From Candidatus Methylomirabilis oxygeniifera (GTDB lineage Bacteria > Methylomirabilota > Methylomirabilia > Methylomirabilales > Methylomirabilaceae), in contig JACPQX010000018.1 in assembly GCA_016190255.1 (NCBI GenBank), positions 1-35,505 of the forward strand: a stretch of 35,505 bases of DNA, read 5' to 3'. Position 1 is the stretch's first letter; every line of letters starts with the position of its first letter. Below, one piece after another: positions 34,001 through 35,505 of this stretch. Under the pieces are notes generated by a model. It searched no databases. It was not told the DNA's origin and was given only the letters and a program-made list of their open reading frames with translations. The position numbers were made by a program, and so were the translations under genes.

Positions 34001-34611
34001 TCGACTATCGGCCGCTTGATCGGGCGAGCCTCACGTTCAGGTATCGCCGCGAGGATGTCCAGGAGAATCGTGAATCCCTCGGCCAGCAGATTCAACGCGA
34101 CATCCTGACGCTTCGGGCCGAGACGCCGCTCACCATCAGGAACTCCGTCGGGGCGGCGTACAGCTATGCCCGGTACTCGGATGACAACGACCGGCAGGCC
34201 TTCGAGCTGTTCGGTTCGCACCAGTTCTCCCTCTACCCCAGGGTCCTGAAGCTGACCTACACGCTCAGTTATCAGGACTTCACCCGGGCCACGATCGTCC
34301 CGCCCGACGGCAGCTCGATTCCCACCGTCCACCCGTACTTCGCCCCGTCGAACTTCTTCACCAACGCCCTCACCATCGAATGGCGGCATTACCTCCAGAA
34401 GGAGCTCTTCCTCGGAGCCAACCAGTGCTACTATGACCTCCAGTGGACTCCGGCGGTCGAGTCGATCGATGCCGTGTTCTCCAATACGGTTCGCGGAGAG
34501 GTGCTGTGCGACTTGACTCGGCGATTCACGGTGTCGGTGCAGGGCCTGATCAGTCGATCAACGACCTATGAGGCCGAGCAACTCAGCCTCCAACTCCTGT
34601 ACCGGTTCTGA
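31069..34611 (+). CDS. BcsC/PgaA-like TPR and outer-membrane beta-barrel exporter
   Basis: A 1180-residue protein. A signal peptide lies near residues 20-55 (ATG 31126 is an alternative start closer to it). About 800 residues of TPR repeats follow, many with the LSW or LTW variant (DALSWQGEYQEAA, RVLSWSQRFSDAV). From about residue 885 to the end is a transmembrane beta-barrel of roughly 16 strand-sized segments, ending in the aromatic LLYRF typical of outer-membrane proteins. This is the layout of BcsC, PgaA and PelB, which carry exopolysaccharide across the periplasm and outer membrane. It starts in a 4-nt overlap with the TPR gene and is followed 19 bp later by the GH8 gene, so it is in the same operon. 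Confidence 0.9.
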   Translation: MRRPPRWLRAGWGDRRSAGMWTLRSSILSVTLVIGAARAMVLPADAEAASRVRETPISLSQRITAGAKERDPAGEAKLRWELARVLRDAGRGDEAIGEYRKALALDSRMEEARRELAQLLRSRGRPAEAAHEFLRLVRGRPGDAALRRELAETWVEAKQEDRAIGEFERLAAGRPSDLTVRRRLLDLYAGRGRWADLIGTARAILKRAPSDTQTRFHLANALVASQRAAEAVSHLRQVIRMDPGRRDAKRLLADALSWQGEYQEAAALYKELLEPIPRDVGLRLRLAESYRWSGRLDEAEREYRAALREAPQRYDARLGLGLTLQAARKTAEARALLESILRERPGEPEALDALAHLSLEQGRLEEAEGLLAQLAQLQPGREERRRRLAQVLALQGRLEEAIAEYQQLIRADPSNAEALEGLGAASVASQMPYRALEVYRRAVALRPKRREARLGVALALGVAGEYVAALRAYAAILSEDPKDARAWLGTAKVLTWAKRFEEAESWYLGAIRGFPGDPDVRLDYAAMLLAERRFFEAADMIRRAPMSQAEVTRATLVEADSLRHLGRAEEARGLLTGVAAQRPREPHLVIALGELALRQGQFGAAEEEFRRALSLQSDLVEARYGLWKAEGRGKDPDDVGSRFGEVQRGSGGARRLARLGELLAADGRFAQSARACAVAVALDPDLVGAEFTLAEAAAAQGDFQAAADTYLRLLERHPENIKGRLGLARVLSWSQRFSDAVAEYDRILSRDPRDPLAQRERARVLGWAQRHAEAREGYERLLRDPPKGPEEPLRRLMETIRLEREGKEALWIGRYATAVDLYDQLLRLEPGNEEGRFDRAQALSHLGRWRSAELGYLDLLALQPFHRQAAIARERARLEQRPRGQIQYEFFESRGRGTLADIRRQRVWTSAGIPLAAEGAMLTGEYAHTFFPTGDFELNAYTIRLDGRLGPRLTGFLRATHNDYLAPLRSKQNYEAALDYRPLDRASLTFRYRREDVQENRESLGQQIQRDILTLRAETPLTIRNSVGAAYSYARYSDDNDRQAFELFGSHQFSLYPRVLKLTYTLSYQDFTRATIVPPDGSSIPTVHPYFAPSNFFTNALTIEWRHYLQKELFLGANQCYYDLQWTPAVESIDAVFSNTVRGEVLCDLTRRFTVSVQGLISRSTTYEAEQLSLQLLYRF

Positions 34612-34630
34612 TCGCGCCCACCCGGCTTCG

Positions 34631-35505
34631 ATGCGAGGCTTCGTGGCGGCGTTGTTGGCCGCGGCGGTCGCCACGCCCGGCTGTGCTCCTCGGGTGAAGC
34701 CGGAGCCATCACGCGGCGCGGCCGGGACCGAGTCGTTCCTCGCGATGACCTGGGAGGGGTATCGCCAGAGGTTCATCCAGGCTGACGGCCGGGTCGTCCG
34801 ACCGACGGACGGATTCGACACGGTCTCGGAGGGGCAGGCCTATGCGCTCCTTCGAGCGGTTTGGATGAATGACCGCGAGACCTTTGATCGCGTGTACCGG
34901 TGGACAGAGGCACACCTCTCCCGTCAACGCGCCAGGGGTGATCGCCTTCTGGCCTGGCGCTGGGGCAGGCGCGAAGGGGACGGGTGGGACATCCTGGACT
35001 GGACGGCGGCCTCGGACGCGGACGAAGACTACGCCCTCGCCCTTCTCTTCGCTGGTCAGCGTTGGAAGGATGCCGGACCGGACGTTCCACCGTATCACGA
35101 GCAGGCGGTAAAGGTGCTGGCCGATATCCTCGCGAAGGAGACCCGGCGGGGGTCTGATGGTCGCCTCTATCTCCTCCCGGGCGACTGGCAGGAGCGCGCG
35201 CTCGTTATCAACCCCTCCTATTTCGCGCCGGCCTGGTACCGGGTCTTCGCGGCCGCGACAAAGGATCCACGCTGGAACGAGCTGATCGAATCGAGCTACC
35301 ATGCCATTCACAGCATCTCCTTTCGCCTCGGCTCGAGAGCGGGCGTAGGATTGATGCCTGATTGGGCGGTGCTGGAACCACAAGGCGGCTTCGCGCAAGC
35401 GAGCGGCCTGAGCGACGCGCACCGCTGGGATGCCTTCCGGACTTCCTGGCGGGTCGGACTGGATTGGGTCTGGTTTAAGGAGCCGAGGGCGCGTCGTTAT
35501 CTGGC
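34631..35505 (+). CDS. GH8 endoglucanase-like protein (cut by window end)
   Basis: The frame is open from ATG 34631 to the last base, 291 codons with no stop, so the gene continues outside the window. The N-terminus is a signal peptide that may end in a lipobox-like Cys (ATPGC). GH8 hallmarks: catalytic acid Glu67 in TVSEGQAYALLRAV and the ASDADEDYALALLF block with Asp129 and Asp131. NPSYFAPAWYRVF also matches the family. BcsZ-type GH8 enzymes trim beta-glucan during export and are regular members of cellulose-type operons. This identifies the cluster as a beta-glucan or related polymer system, although GH8 also includes chitosanases and xylanases. Confidence 0.88.
   Translation, partial: MRGFVAALLAAAVATPGCAPRVKPEPSRGAAGTESFLAMTWEGYRQRFIQADGRVVRPTDGFDTVSEGQAYALLRAVWMNDRETFDRVYRWTEAHLSRQRARGDRLLAWRWGRREGDGWDILDWTAASDADEDYALALLFAGQRWKDAGPDVPPYHEQAVKVLADILAKETRRGSDGRLYLLPGDWQERALVINPSYFAPAWYRVFAAATKDPRWNELIESSYHAIHSISFRLGSRAGVGLMPDWAVLEPQGGFAQASGLSDAHRWDAFRTSWRVGLDWVWFKEPRARRYL

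Overview
The window is from a high-G+C Gram-negative bacterium. An outer-membrane beta-barrel exporter, an RlpA lipoprotein and GTG/TTG starts support Gram-negative; dense signal transduction and many dispersed short repeats point to an environmental lineage. A MEDS sensor domain (a family first described in methanogens and methylotrophs) and the repeat types are compatible with NC10/Methylomirabilota or a neighbouring phylum such as Nitrospirota. That placement is a guess from style, not a phylogeny. Every gene I can support is on the + strand.

Region 1 (1-1752) is a visibly A+T-richer island. It is framed by imperfect terminal inverted repeats (117-142 and 1727-1752), carries a transposase C-terminal fragment and a compact three-gene operon around a HicB-like antitoxin, and lies just upstream of the biotin operon. 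Region 2 (1769-5899) is bioB-bioA-bioD followed by an RlpA/SPOR lipoprotein gene with a 4-nt overlap. Dispersed repeats are translated as a C-terminal tail on BioB and an N-terminal tail on BioD.

Region 3 (6005-22019) is a signalling island: four large histidine kinases (833, 1103, 1469 and 674 aa), an REC/HD-GYP c-di-GMP phosphodiesterase, and three small receiver proteins chained by 4-nt overlaps. A Phd/VapC-type toxin-antitoxin pair and a decayed copy of the rlpA 3' end lie between kinases 1 and 2. Three of the four kinases carry short repeat-derived inserts in the same loop of the ATPase domain.

Region 4 (22098-26247) holds three KaiC-like RecA-fold ATPases, one fused to a receiver, plus a nucleotidyltransferase/left-handed beta-helix protein. 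Region 5 (26244-35505) is a polysaccharide synthesis and export cluster: GH15 glycosidase, PilZ-less cellulose-synthase-like GT2, inner-membrane TPR protein, BcsC-like TPR/beta-barrel protein, and a GH8 endoglucanase cut by the window end.

The most original signal is at the junction of regions 4 and 5. The sugar nucleotidyltransferase and the GH15 enzyme, unrelated as enzymes, end in what look like homologous winged-helix domains, and the gene between them encodes a KaiC-like ATPase. My working model is that the kinases and receivers feed KaiC-like ATPase switches that control an exopolysaccharide pathway. The gene order and domains are seen in the sequence; the functional link is inference.
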